Shown: positions 54,233 through 62,677, counted from the first letter of the stretch. The stretch: 64,000 bases of DNA from CADCTB01 sp964479465 (GCA_964479465.1 CAYZMG010000006.1:48006-112005), one strand, 5' to 3'. The notes: a model not told the origin generated them from the letters alone. A program made the numbers and translations.

Positions 54233-56296
54233 GTGGCTTCGACCCGGATAGCCGACCACCTCGGTCGCGTCCTGGGAGGCCGTTACCGCCTCCTCGCCCC
54301 TATTGGAACTGGCGCGTCGGCGCACGTGTTCCTCGCCGACGACGTGCGGCTGCGCCGGCGGGTGGCGGTCAAGATCCTGCACCCGGCGCTGGCCGACGAC
54401 GAGGCGTTCCTGCGCCGGTTCCGGGCCGAGGCCCGGGCCGCGGCGGCTCTGAACCACCCCCACGTCATGGCCGTGTTCGACTGGGGCGAGGAAGCCGACG
54501 GCCCCTACCTGGTCTCGGAGTACCTCGGTGGTGGCAGCCTGCGGGCCGTCCTCGACAGGGGCCGACGGCTGAGCCCGTCGCAGGCCCTCATGGTGGGCCT
54601 CGAGGCGGGCAAGGCGCTGGCGTACGCCCACGGCCGGGGCCTGGTCCACCGTGACATCAAGCCGGCCAACCTGCTCTTCGACGAGGAGGGCCGCCTGCGC
54701 ATCGCCGACTTCGGGCTGGCGCGCGCCCTGGCCGAGGCGGCCTGGACGGAACCGGTGGGCGCGGTGCTGGGCACGGCCCGGTATGCGTCGCCCGAGCAGG
54801 TGCGGGGCGTGCCGGTCGACGGCAAGGCCGACGTGTACTCCCTGGCCGTGGTGCTGGTGGAGGCGGTCACCGGGCGAGTGCCGTTCGCGGCGGAGACCAC
54901 TGTCGCCACACTGGTCGGCCGGTTGGAGAAACCGATCGAGGCGCCCCCCGAGCTGGGCCCCCTGGGCCCGGTCGTGGCCCGAGCCGGGCGTCCCGACCCC
55001 ACCGAGCGCCTCGACGCCATCGCCTTCGCCGCCGCCCTCCAGGCCGTCGCCGCCGAGCTGCCGGCGCCGGAGCCGCTGGCCCTCGCCGGCCCGGCCACAT
55101 TCGACATGAACCACCTGGCCACCCTCGATGGCGATCCCACCGACCTCGGCATGGCGCCGGCCAAGCCATCCGCCCCGAAGGTGCCGTTCGCACCGCCGCC
55201 GGCCTCGCCCGACGACACCGTGGTCGACGGTGGACGGCCCGCCGAGGCGGAGACCCGGCTCACGCCGGCGCTGGTCGAGGCCGGCTCCTCGGCCACGACC
55301 GTGATCGACCTGCCGCAGGTGGAGAAGAAGCGGGCCAACCGGCGGGGGGCCGAGCAGGCCGAGGTCACAGCTGTCCTGGTGTCGAAGAAGGCCGGGCGCC
55401 GGCGGCGCTGGCCCTTGGTGGTCCTCCTGGTCGTCGCCCTGCTCGGCGCCGGCGGGGCCGGCGCCTACCTCGTGTTCGCCGATCAGGTGCCGAGCCACCC
55501 GCTTCCCGACGTCACCCAGCGCGACCGGGCCACGGCCGAAGGTGCGCTGCGGGCGTCCCGCTTCGTCGTTGCCGTCGAGGAGCGGTACATCGACGCCACC
55601 GTGCCGGGGGTGGTCACCGAGCAGACCCCCAAGGCGGGCACGAAGGCCGACGGCAAGCCCATCACCCTCAAGGAGGGCAAGACGGTCAACCTGATCGTCT
55701 CCAAGGGTCCGCCGCCGACGCCCGTCCCCGACCTCACCAACCTCACCGAGGCCCAGGCCAAGGCCGAGATCGAGAAGGTCGGCCACGTCTGGGGCGAGGT
55801 CGCCCGGCCCTATGACGAGACCGTCGTTGCCGGCGTGGTCATGAGCTGGTCGGGCAAGGGCGAGTCGCCCCCCAAGGGCGCCCGGGTCGACGTCACCGTG
55901 TCGGCCGGGCCGGCACCCCGCACCGTGCCGACCCTGTCGGGGCGGACCTACGAGCAGGCAGTGGCCGCCCTGGAGGCCGTCGGGCTACGGGCGGCGCGGA
56001 ACCCCGACCAGTACCACGACGACGACTCGACCAAGGGCAAGGTCATCCTCGCCTCGCCCACCCAGGGCGCCACCGCCAAGCGGGGCGACGTGGTCACCGT
56101 GACCGTGTCGGCCGGCAGGCCGGAGGTGCCGTCGCTCAACGGCCTCACCGCGAACGAGGCCGAGGCCAGGCTGGCCGCCGTCGGCCTCAAGCTCGACAGC
56201 AAGTTCGGCCCCAGCGGCGGCAAGGTCTTCCTCAGCACCCCTGGCGCCGGCTCCAAGGTCTCGCCGGGCAGTTCCGTGGACGTTTTTATACTTTGA
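54233..56296 (+). CDS. Ser/Thr protein kinase with PASTA repeats (PknB-like)
   Basis: 687 residues. Cytosolic kinase domain: GTGASAHVFLAD glycine loop, VAVKIL Lys, HRDIKPANLLF catalytic loop near 139, IADFGLA and GTARYASPEQ activation segment. A linker of about 110 residues with several Thr is followed by one membrane helix (near 391-413) and four PASTA domains outside (starting near 423, 497, 563 and 632). These kinases sense peptidoglycan or lipid II and regulate wall growth. It is not in the usual division cluster here; an SDR gene follows with a TTGA overlap. Confidence 0.93.
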   Translation: MASTRIADHLGRVLGGRYRLLAPIGTGASAHVFLADDVRLRRRVAVKILHPALADDEAFLRRFRAEARAAAALNHPHVMAVFDWGEEADGPYLVSEYLGGGSLRAVLDRGRRLSPSQALMVGLEAGKALAYAHGRGLVHRDIKPANLLFDEEGRLRIADFGLARALAEAAWTEPVGAVLGTARYASPEQVRGVPVDGKADVYSLAVVLVEAVTGRVPFAAETTVATLVGRLEKPIEAPPELGPLGPVVARAGRPDPTERLDAIAFAAALQAVAAELPAPEPLALAGPATFDMNHLATLDGDPTDLGMAPAKPSAPKVPFAPPPASPDDTVVDGGRPAEAETRLTPALVEAGSSATTVIDLPQVEKKRANRRGAEQAEVTAVLVSKKAGRRRRWPLVVLLVVALLGAGGAGAYLVFADQVPSHPLPDVTQRDRATAEGALRASRFVVAVEERYIDATVPGVVTEQTPKAGTKADGKPITLKEGKTVNLIVSKGPPPTPVPDLTNLTEAQAKAEIEKVGHVWGEVARPYDETVVAGVVMSWSGKGESPPKGARVDVTVSAGPAPRTVPTLSGRTYEQAVAALEAVGLRAARNPDQYHDDDSTKGKVILASPTQGATAKRGDVVTVTVSAGRPEVPSLNGLTANEAEARLAAVGLKLDSKFGPSGGKVFLSTPGAGSKVSPGSSVDVFIL

Positions 56297-57135
56297 CGCT
56301 CGACGGCCGGGTTGCGGTCGTCACTGGTGCGGCGCGGGGGCTGGGGCGGGAGCATGCGCTGCTGCTGGCGGCCGAGGGGGCCCGGGTCGTCGTCAACGAC
56401 CTCGACGGCGAGCCGGCGCAGCTCGTGGTGGACGAGATCGTCGCCGCCGGCGGCGACGCGGTGGCGGCGCCCGGCGATGTCGCCCGCTGGGAGACCGGGG
56501 AGGCGCTCGTCGGCTTCGCCATCGAGACCTACGGCAACCTGCACGTGCTGGTCAACAACGCCGGCAACGTCGCCGACCGGTTCCTGGCCAACATGAGCGA
56601 GCAGGAGTGGGACGAGGTGGTGCGCGTCCACCTCAAGGGCCATTTCGTGCCTACGCGGCTCGCCGCGGCCTGGTGGCGGGAGCAGGCATTGGCGGGGGGA
56701 CCGGTCGACGCATCGGTGGTGTGCACGACGTCGATCGCCGGGCTCGCCGGGAACCCGGGCCAGTCGAACTACGGGGCGGCCAAGGCTGGCGTGGCCGCCT
56801 TTACGGTCATCGCCGCCGCCGAGTTGGCCCGGTACGGCGTACGGGTCAACGCCATCGCCCCCCTGGCCCGTACCCGCCTGACCGAGGCGGTGCCGGCGCT
56901 GGCCGAGCGGATGGCGGCGCCGGCGGACCCCGATGTGTTCGACCCGTGGCACCCGGCCAATGTCGCCCCCGTCGTGGCCTGGCTGGCGTCTGCCGGCGGC
57001 ACCGTCACCGGCCGGGTGTTCGGCGTCCAGGGCGGGACGGTGCAGCTCTTCCGGCCCTGGTCCGTGGAGGCCGAGGTCTCCAAGGCCGGCCGCTGGACAC
57101 CGGCCGAGCTGGCCGGCGAGCACGCTAGGTGGTGA
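56293..57135 (+). CDS. Short-chain dehydrogenase/reductase
   Basis: 280 residues from TTG 56293, overlapping the kinase stop. NAD(P) motif TGAARGLG (10-17), NNAGN, the catalytic Ser in TTSIAGLAG and Tyr/Lys in YGAAKAG near 159-163. The C-terminal extension (VEAEVSKAGRWTPAEL) recalls the MaoC-linked/17-beta-HSD4-like SDRs of lipid metabolism, and an SCP2-like protein is encoded next to it. Substrate unknown. Confidence 0.88.
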   Translation: MTLDGRVAVVTGAARGLGREHALLLAAEGARVVVNDLDGEPAQLVVDEIVAAGGDAVAAPGDVARWETGEALVGFAIETYGNLHVLVNNAGNVADRFLANMSEQEWDEVVRVHLKGHFVPTRLAAAWWREQALAGGPVDASVVCTTSIAGLAGNPGQSNYGAAKAGVAAFTVIAAAELARYGVRVNAIAPLARTRLTEAVPALAERMAAPADPDVFDPWHPANVAPVVAWLASAGGTVTGRVFGVQGGTVQLFRPWSVEAEVSKAGRWTPAELAGEHARW

Positions 57136-57553
57136 TCTCGCGGATGCGGGCCTGGGCCTGATCGACGGCGCCGGGCTCCGGGGGGGCCAGCTGCTGGAGG
57201 GCGGAGATGAGCTTGGCCATGTCGCCCTGGACGCGCACCTTGCCGTCCATGAACGCCCTCATGCCCGCCTCCATGGTGCCGTCGACGAAGATGGCCTTGG
57301 CCGTGACGTAGTCCAGCGTCACGGTGACGTCGGGGTCGTCGAGGTGGCCGGTCTCCATCTCCAGGGTCCCGGACGACGTGTCGAGGTGGGCGTCGAGCCG
57401 GCCGCCGCCGAAGGGCACCTCGGTAATGATCTGGTTCATGCGCACGGACGCCGGCGCCGCCGGCGCCTGGTGGTCAGGGTCGGCGGCGAACTCGGCGCGG
57501 ATCTTGCGGGCTTCGCCGATCCACTCGTCGGACAGGAAAGGGTAGGCAGGCAC
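57125..57553 (-). CDS. SCP2 sterol-binding-like protein
   Basis: 142 residues from GTG 57553. FLSDEWIGEARKIRAEF at the start, then LDTSSGTLEMETGHLDDPDVTVTLDYVTAKAIF and FMDGKVRVQGDMAKLISALQ, the SCP2 pattern of a lipid-binding pocket. It probably binds acyl or sterol-like ligands. It converges with the SDR gene by an 11-nt overlap, and a leaderless -10 precedes it. Confidence 0.85.
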   Translation of the reverse strand: MPAYPFLSDEWIGEARKIRAEFAADPDHQAPAAPASVRMNQIITEVPFGGGRLDAHLDTSSGTLEMETGHLDDPDVTVTLDYVTAKAIFVDGTMEAGMRAFMDGKVRVQGDMAKLISALQQLAPPEPGAVDQAQARIREITT

Positions 57554-57559
57554 CCTGCG

Positions 57560-57587
57560 ACGCTACCCACTGTGCGGGTCGTAGAAT
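57560..57587. promoter_or_regulatory. Divergent pair of putative leaderless promoters
   Basis: Minus-strand TAGCGT (57560-57565) ends 6 nt before GTG 57553. Plus-strand TAGAAT (57582-57587) ends 6 nt before ATG 57594. The whole intergenic gap is 40 nt. Confidence 0.5.
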
Positions 57588-57593
57588 TCGCGT

Positions 57594-57881
57594 ATGAGCG
57601 AGCCTCAGACCAAACAAGCATCGATCGGCGAGCAGTGCGACGTCTGCGGGCAGGACGTGCCCAAGGACGACATGGTCAAGCAGGAGCTCACCGTGGCCGG
57701 CGCCATGTGCCCGACGGCGATGACGTTCCACACCGCCTGCTACGAGAAGGCGGCGGCCATGTGGCAGCCCGATCCCGAGTCGTACTGCACGGTGGACCCG
57801 CTGTTCCCCGAGACCGGGAAGTGGGTGGTCCCCACCGACGCCCGGCCCGAGGGCTGGGTCCCCTACGAGGCCGGCGCCTGA
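57594..57881 (+). CDS. Small cysteine-rich protein (zinc-binding candidate)
   Basis: 95 residues. QCDVCGQDVPKDDMVKQEL with a CxxC pair near residues 15-18, further Cys in AMCPTAMTF, HTACYEK and ESYCTVDP. Probably a small zinc-binding domain. No family recognised. Its stop overlaps the next frame as CTGA, suggesting the two act together. Confidence 0.65.
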   Translation: MSEPQTKQASIGEQCDVCGQDVPKDDMVKQELTVAGAMCPTAMTFHTACYEKAAAMWQPDPESYCTVDPLFPETGKWVVPTDARPEGWVPYEAGA

Positions 57882-58378
57882 TCGTCCGCGACCGGAGCGA
57901 CCCGGTCTTCGGGTGGCGCTACTGGCAGCTGTCGCCCCGGCGGCTGCTGCGATCAGTGACCCAGCGGGGATTCGAGTGGCAGCCGAACCAGGTCCTGAAG
58001 GCCCGGTGCGTGGAGATCGGCCACCCGGCGCCGGCCGACCGGTGCAACTGCGGCATCTACGCCAACCCGGATCTCGAGGCGCTGCGCGAGCACGGCCTGT
58101 GCCTGGCCCCAGACGTGATCGTGCTCGGCCAGGTCGCGCTGTGGGGCAAGGTCGTGGTCGACGAGCCGAGCCTGCGGGGCGAGTTCGCCTACCCGGCCCG
58201 CCTGTCGCTCGTGGTCGACAGCCTCATCGACGACACGCCGGCAGAAGCGCTGCTCCAGGGCCTGATTGCGTACGGCATCCCCGTGCACTCGACGACACTG
58301 GACGAGGCGGTCGCCGGCATGTCCAAGGACATGCTGAAGTTCCAGGCCATGTCCCGCCGTACCAGTAGCGGAGGGTGA
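57878..58378 (+). CDS. Conserved protein with CNCGIYA motif, apparent CTG start
   Basis: 166 residues from CTG 57878 (CTGA overlap, GAGG 7 nt upstream); ATC 57881 is the other option and GTG 57956 would remove a fifth of the protein. RCNCGIYANPDLEAL, VIVLGQVALWGKVVVDE and RGEFAYPARLSLVVD are a pattern I have seen in uncharacterised actinobacterial proteins. The cysteine cluster may bind metal. Function unknown. It overlaps the hydrolase gene by GTGA. Confidence 0.65.
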   Translation: MIVRDRSDPVFGWRYWQLSPRRLLRSVTQRGFEWQPNQVLKARCVEIGHPAPADRCNCGIYANPDLEALREHGLCLAPDVIVLGQVALWGKVVVDEPSLRGEFAYPARLSLVVDSLIDDTPAEALLQGLIAYGIPVHSTTLDEAVAGMSKDMLKFQAMSRRTSSGG

Positions 58379-59391
58379 GCGGCCCCGGCGCCCTGGTCCT
58401 GCACGGCCTGACGGGATCGGCGCAGTCGGTCGCCGGGCTGGGCGCCGCCCTGGAGGGCGCCGGCTTCGAGGTCGAGGCGCCGATGCTCCCGGGGCACGGG
58501 ACGTCGCCCGAGGACCTCGCCGGCTGCGGGTGGGGTGACTGGAATGCCGCGGCCGAAGCCGCCTACCGGCGACTCGCTCACCCCGTGGTGGCGGTCGGGC
58601 TGTCGATGGGCGGGGCCCTGGCCGCCGGCGTGTGCGCCCGCCACCCCGAGGTGCGCGGCCTGGCCGTGGTGAACCCGCTCGTCGATCCGCCGGCGCCTGC
58701 GTTCCTGGAGACCTTGGAGGCGTTCCTCGCCGCCGGCGAGCCGTTCCTGCCGGGCATCGCGAGCGACATCGCCGACCCGTCGGCCACCGAGGTGGCCTAT
58801 GACCGCCTGCCCGTCGCCGCCCTCCTGTCGATGAGCCGGGGGCTCCACGAGCTGCGCCCAAGGCTGGCCGGCGTCCGCTGCCCGGTCCTGATCCTGACCA
58901 GCCGCCACGACCACGTGGTGCCGGTGGTGTCGAGCGACGTGCTGGCCGAGGCGGTGTCCGGCCCGGTCGAGCGGGTGTGGCTGGAGAACAGCGCCCACGT
59001 CGCCACGCTCGACCTGGACCGGGCGGAGTTGGAGCGCCGCGTCGTCGACTTCGCCACATCCCTCTTGCCCCGCGCCTCTACCATGCCTGCGATGGCCGGC
59101 ATCTCCCGCGACGACGTGGCCCACGTGGCTCGCCTGGCCCGGCTCGACGTCACCGAGGAGGAGCTCGACCACTTCGCCGTCCAGCTGGCAGCGGTGCTGG
59201 AGCACGCCGCCGACGTGGCGTCCCTCGACACCGCCGGCGTCCCGCCGACGGCGCATCCCTTCCCGCTGGTGAACGTCCTCCGCGACGACGTGCCCGGCCC
59301 CAGCCTCGACCGCGACGAGGTGCTGTCCCAGGCGCCGGCGGTCGAGGACGGCCGGTTCCGGGTGCCGCGCATCCTGGGCGAGGCCCCGTGA
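58375..59391 (+). CDS. Alpha/beta hydrolase fused in frame to GatC
   Basis: 338 residues from GTG 58375. Residues 1-231 form a complete monoacylglycerol-lipase/carboxylesterase-like hydrolase: ALVLHGLTGSAQSV, nucleophile elbow GLSMGGALAAG (Ser near 79), acid in LILTSRHDHVVPV, His in ENSAHVATLD. With no stop codon the frame runs through a short linker (LLPRASTMPA) into a whole GatC. Either the two are made as one chain, or GatC is made mainly from its own internal start. A sequencing error removing the hydrolase stop cannot be excluded. Confidence 0.75.
   Translation: MSGPGALVLHGLTGSAQSVAGLGAALEGAGFEVEAPMLPGHGTSPEDLAGCGWGDWNAAAEAAYRRLAHPVVAVGLSMGGALAAGVCARHPEVRGLAVVNPLVDPPAPAFLETLEAFLAAGEPFLPGIASDIADPSATEVAYDRLPVAALLSMSRGLHELRPRLAGVRCPVLILTSRHDHVVPVVSSDVLAEAVSGPVERVWLENSAHVATLDLDRAELERRVVDFATSLLPRASTMPAMAGISRDDVAHVARLARLDVTEEELDHFAVQLAAVLEHAADVASLDTAGVPPTAHPFPLVNVLRDDVPGPSLDRDEVLSQAPAVEDGRFRVPRILGEAP
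59079..59084 (+). promoter_or_regulatory. Putative internal leaderless -10 (gatC)
   Basis: TACCAT ends 7 nt before ATG 59092, inside the fused hydrolase-GatC frame. Confidence 0.45.
59092..59391 (+). CDS. gatC: Glu-tRNA(Gln)/Asp-tRNA(Asn) amidotransferase subunit C (internal start)
   Basis: 99 residues from ATG 59092, in the same frame as the larger ORF. ISRDDVAHVARLARLDVTEEEL and the C-terminal LSQAPAVEDGRFRVPRIL are the full GatC pattern, normal length. GatC wraps GatA and GatB together. GatA follows with a GTGA overlap. Confidence 0.88.
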   Translation: MAGISRDDVAHVARLARLDVTEEELDHFAVQLAAVLEHAADVASLDTAGVPPTAHPFPLVNVLRDDVPGPSLDRDEVLSQAPAVEDGRFRVPRILGEAP

Positions 59392-60806
59392 GTTCAGCGG
59401 GTGAGATCGCCGGTGCCGTCCGGGCCGGCGCCCGTTCTGCAGTCGAGGTGGTCGAGGAGCACCTGGCCGCCATCGCCGGCCGGGAGGGCGAGCTGCACGC
59501 CTTCAACCTGGTGCTGGCCGAGGAGGCCCGTACTGCGGCTGCGGATGTCGACCGGCGCGTGGCGGCGGGGGACGACCCCGGTCCGCTGGCCGGCGTGCCG
59601 GTGGCGCTGAAGGACAATCTCTGCACCCGCGGCATCCCGACGACCTGCTCGTCGCGCATCCTCGAGGGCTGGCGCCCGCCGTACGACGCCACCGTCGTCA
59701 CCCGGCTCCGGGAGGCGGGGGCGGTGTTCGTGGGCAAGACCAACATGGACGAGTTCGCCATGGGGTCCTCGACGGAGAACTCCGCCTTCGGGCCCACGCG
59801 CAACCCGCATGACCCGACTCGGGTACCCGGAGGGTCGAGCGGGGGGAGCGCGGCGGCGGTGGCCGCCGGCTTCTCGGCCCTGGCTCTGGGCTCGGACACC
59901 GGAGGCTCGATCCGCCAGCCGGCGGCGCTGTGCGGGGTGGTGGGGGTCAAACCCACCTACGGGCTGGTTTCCCGGTACGGGCTGGTGGCCTTCGCCTCGT
60001 CGCTCGACCAGATCGGTCCCTTCGCCGGCTCGGTGGCCGATGCCGCCCTGGTGCTCGAGGTCATCGCCGGACACGACCCGGCCGACTCCACGTCATTGCC
60101 CGGACCGGCACCGGCCCTGCGGGCCGTGCTGGGCGAAGGGGTCGACGGGCTGCGGATCGGGGTGCTGCGGGAGTTCGTCGATGCCGTCGACCCCGAGGTG
60201 GCGGCCCGGGTCACCGCAGCCGCCACTGTGCTGGAGGCGGCCGGCGCCAAGGTGGAGGAGGCCAGCGTGCCCGCCACCACGCTCGGGCTGTCGTCGTACT
60301 ACCTGATCGCCACCGCCGAGGCGTCGAGCAACCTGGCCCGCTACGACGGGGTGCGGTACGGCCTGCGGGTCGACGGTGACGACATCGGTGCCATGTACGG
60401 CGCCACCCGGGCCGCCGGCTTCGGCGACGAGGTGAAGCGCCGGATCATGCTGGGCACCTATGCCCTCTCGGCCGGCTACTACGACGCCTACTACGGCCAG
60501 GCCCAGAAAGCCCGCACGCTGATCATCCGGGACTTCGACGCCGCCTATGAGTCCTATGACCTCCTGCTGGCGCCGACCACGCCGACGACGGCCTTCGCCC
60601 TGGGGGCAAAGGCCGACGACCCGCTCACCATGTACCTGTCCGATGTCTGCACCATCCCGTCGAACCTGGCCGGGCACCCGGCCATGTCGCTGCCCTACGG
60701 GCGGGGGGCGGACGGGCTGCCCATCGGCGTGCAGCTGCTGGCGCCGGCGCTGGGCGAAGCATCGATGTTCCGGGCTGCCGCCGTGCTGGAGGCGAGCATC
60801 TCGTGA
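59388..60806 (+). CDS. gatA: Glu-tRNA(Gln)/Asp-tRNA(Asn) amidotransferase subunit A
   Basis: 472 residues from GTG 59388. Amidase that releases ammonia from glutamine. Ser-cisSer-Lys triad: Lys in VALKDNLCTRG near 74, Ser in PGGSSGGSAAAVAAG near 149, Ser in SDTGGSIRQPA near 173. Full family length. Overlaps gatB by GTGA. Confidence 0.97.
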   Translation: MSSAGEIAGAVRAGARSAVEVVEEHLAAIAGREGELHAFNLVLAEEARTAAADVDRRVAAGDDPGPLAGVPVALKDNLCTRGIPTTCSSRILEGWRPPYDATVVTRLREAGAVFVGKTNMDEFAMGSSTENSAFGPTRNPHDPTRVPGGSSGGSAAAVAAGFSALALGSDTGGSIRQPAALCGVVGVKPTYGLVSRYGLVAFASSLDQIGPFAGSVADAALVLEVIAGHDPADSTSLPGPAPALRAVLGEGVDGLRIGVLREFVDAVDPEVAARVTAAATVLEAAGAKVEEASVPATTLGLSSYYLIATAEASSNLARYDGVRYGLRVDGDDIGAMYGATRAAGFGDEVKRRIMLGTYALSAGYYDAYYGQAQKARTLIIRDFDAAYESYDLLLAPTTPTTAFALGAKADDPLTMYLSDVCTIPSNLAGHPAMSLPYGRGADGLPIGVQLLAPALGEASMFRAAAVLEASIS

Positions 60807-62224
60807 CCGCGGGCTGGGAAATGGTCGTCGGCCTCGAGGTCCACTGCGAGCTGGCGACGGCAACCAAGCTGTTCTGCGCCTGCCGGAATGCCTTCGGCGA
60901 CGAGCCCAACACCAATGTCTGCCCCGTCTGCCTCGGCCTGCCCGGCTCCCTACCGGTGCTGAACCGCCACGCGGTGGAGCTGGCCATGCGGGTGGGTCTG
61001 GCCCTGCACTGCTCGGTGGAGCCGTCGATCTTCCACCGGAAGAACTACTTCTATCCGGACATGCCCAAGGACTACCAGGTCAGCCAGTACGACGAACCCC
61101 TGAACGTCGGCGGCTCCCTGGACCTGCCGGACGGGTTCCGGGTGGGCGTCACCCGGGCCCACATGGAGGAGGACACCGGCAAGACCTCCCACGTGGGGGG
61201 CGGGGGCGGGCGCATCCACGGGGCCGACCACTCCCTCGTCGACTACAACCGGGCCGGCGTCCCTCTGGTGGAGATCGTGAGCGAGCCCGACATCCGCTCT
61301 TCGGAGCAGGCCAAGGCCTATGTGAACGAGCTGCGGGCCATCCTCGTGGCCATCGGGGCCTCCGACGCCCGCATGGAGGAGGGCTCGCTGCGCATCGACG
61401 CCAACGTCTCCATGCGCCGGGCCGGCGCCGCCGAGTACGGCACCCGCGCCGAGATCAAGAACCTGAACTCGGTGCGCTCGCTGGGCCGGGCCGTGGAGTA
61501 CGAGGCCCGCCGGCAGGTGGGGCTGCTGGAGGCGGGTGAGACGATCGTCCAGGAGACACGCCACTGGAACGAGGACGAAGGCCGCACTTCGTCGATGCGC
61601 TCCAAGGAGGAGGCCTACGACTACCGGTACTTCCCCGAGCCGGATCTCCTGCCCCTGGCCCCGTCGGAAGAGTGGCTGGCCGGCGTGGGCGCGGCGCTGC
61701 CGGCGCTGCCGGCCGACCGCCGGCTGATCCTTGCCGAGGTCGCCGGGGTCCCCGGCACGGACACGGCGGTGGCTACGGTCGTCTCCCAGGGCCTCGACGA
61801 GCTGGTCGTGGCCGCCGTCGGCGCCGGTGCTGACGGCCGGCTGGCCCTCAACCGGGCGGCCAACGAGCTGGCCCACAAGCCGGCGCCAGACCCGGCGGCG
61901 TTCGCGAAAGTTCTGCTCATGGAGGGCGACGGCCGCCTGACCGCCACCCAGGCCAAGACCGTGCTGGCCGAGGTGGTGTCCAGCGGCGGCGACCCCGAGG
62001 AGATCGCCAAGGCCAAGGGGTTCGAGGCTCTGGGGGGCGACGTGGTGGCCGATGCCGTCGATGCCGCCATCGCCGCTCATCCGGGGGAGTGGGAGCGCTA
62101 CGCCGGCGGCGAGGCCAAGCTGGCCGGGTTCTTCGTGGGCAAGGTCATGGCCGCCACCGCCGGCAAGGCCGACGGCAAGGCGGTAACCGCCCTCTTGCGC
62201 GAGCGTCTAGCTTCCCGCCTCTGA
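60803..62224 (+). CDS. gatB: Glu-tRNA(Gln)/Asp-tRNA(Asn) amidotransferase subunit B
   Basis: 473 residues from GTG 60803. Kinase/transamidase that amidates misacylated tRNA. WEMVVGLEVHCELAT, NVCPVCLGLPG, FHRKNYFYPDMPKDYQ, MEEDTGK, EIKNLNSVRS, YDYRYFPEPDLLPL and a C-terminal YqeY-like tail domain. Presence of GatCAB indicates indirect Gln-tRNA formation. Confidence 0.97.
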   Translation: MTAGWEMVVGLEVHCELATATKLFCACRNAFGDEPNTNVCPVCLGLPGSLPVLNRHAVELAMRVGLALHCSVEPSIFHRKNYFYPDMPKDYQVSQYDEPLNVGGSLDLPDGFRVGVTRAHMEEDTGKTSHVGGGGGRIHGADHSLVDYNRAGVPLVEIVSEPDIRSSEQAKAYVNELRAILVAIGASDARMEEGSLRIDANVSMRRAGAAEYGTRAEIKNLNSVRSLGRAVEYEARRQVGLLEAGETIVQETRHWNEDEGRTSSMRSKEEAYDYRYFPEPDLLPLAPSEEWLAGVGAALPALPADRRLILAEVAGVPGTDTAVATVVSQGLDELVVAAVGAGADGRLALNRAANELAHKPAPDPAAFAKVLLMEGDGRLTATQAKTVLAEVVSSGGDPEEIAKAKGFEALGGDVVADAVDAAIAAHPGEWERYAGGEAKLAGFFVGKVMAATAGKADGKAVTALLRERLASRL

Positions 62225-62280
62225 GCACGGGCGGGTAGCGTCCCGGCCCATGAGTACGGGCGGGTAGCGTCCCGGCCCAT
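62223..62280 (+). repeat. 29-bp tandem duplication of a leaderless promoter
   Basis: Two copies (62223-62251, 62252-62280) differing at one base. Each holds TAGCGT, eight bases (CCCGGCCC) and an ATG. The first ATG (62250) opens a five-codon frame (MSTGG); the second (62279) starts the MhuD-like gene. Confidence 0.8.
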
Positions 62281-62677
62281 GAGTATCGTGAAGATCAACG
62301 CCATCGAGGTGCCCGCCGAGCGAGCCGACATGATGGCCCAGCGTTTCGCCGCTCGGGCCGGCGAGGTCGGGAAGTCGGAGGGCTTCGAGGAGTTCCAGCT
62401 GCTACGCCCGTCGGACGAGCGCACGACTTGGCTCGTCTACACCCGGTGGCGGGACGAGGAGGCCTTCGAGGCCTGGCGCTCGTCACAGGCGTTCGGGGGC
62501 GCCCACGGCGCCCAAGGCGCCCAAGGCCAGCACGGCGCCCAAGGCGCCCAAGGCCAGCACGGCGCCCAAGGCCAGCACGGCGGGGCGCCGGCGCAGGGTG
62601 GCCCGGTGGCCACGGGCAGTGAGTTGTGGTCCTTCGGGGTCGAGCAGCGGGAGACCGCGCCGTCTGCAACCGGCTGA
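62279..62677 (+). CDS. MhuD-like haem-degrading monooxygenase with repeat insertion
   Basis: 132 residues. The start (VKINAIEVPAERAD), ...GFEEFQLLRP, YTRWRDEEAFEAW and the end PVATGSELWSF closely follow mycobacterial MhuD, an ABM-fold enzyme that opens haem. MhuD is about 105 residues; here about 25 residues of GAQGAQGQH-type repeats are inserted where MhuD carries its haem-ligand His, adding three histidines beside the native one (GGAHG). Activity is likely kept, but the effect of the insertion is unknown. It sits after gatB with its own duplicated promoter. Confidence 0.82.
   Translation: MSIVKINAIEVPAERADMMAQRFAARAGEVGKSEGFEEFQLLRPSDERTTWLVYTRWRDEEAFEAWRSSQAFGGAHGAQGAQGQHGAQGAQGQHGAQGQHGGAPAQGGPVATGSELWSFGVEQRETAPSATG
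62507..62578 (+). repeat. In-frame tandem repeat encoding GAQGAQGQH units
   Basis: Two 27-bp units (62507-62533, 62534-62560) and one 18-bp unit (62561-62578), nearly identical in DNA, inside the MhuD-like gene. The repeat encodes Gly, Ala, Gln and His only, suggesting recent slippage expansion. Confidence 0.85.

Noticed and set aside
62507..62578. Short direct repeats as a CRISPR array
   Set aside because: Units are contiguous without spacers and in frame within a coding gene.
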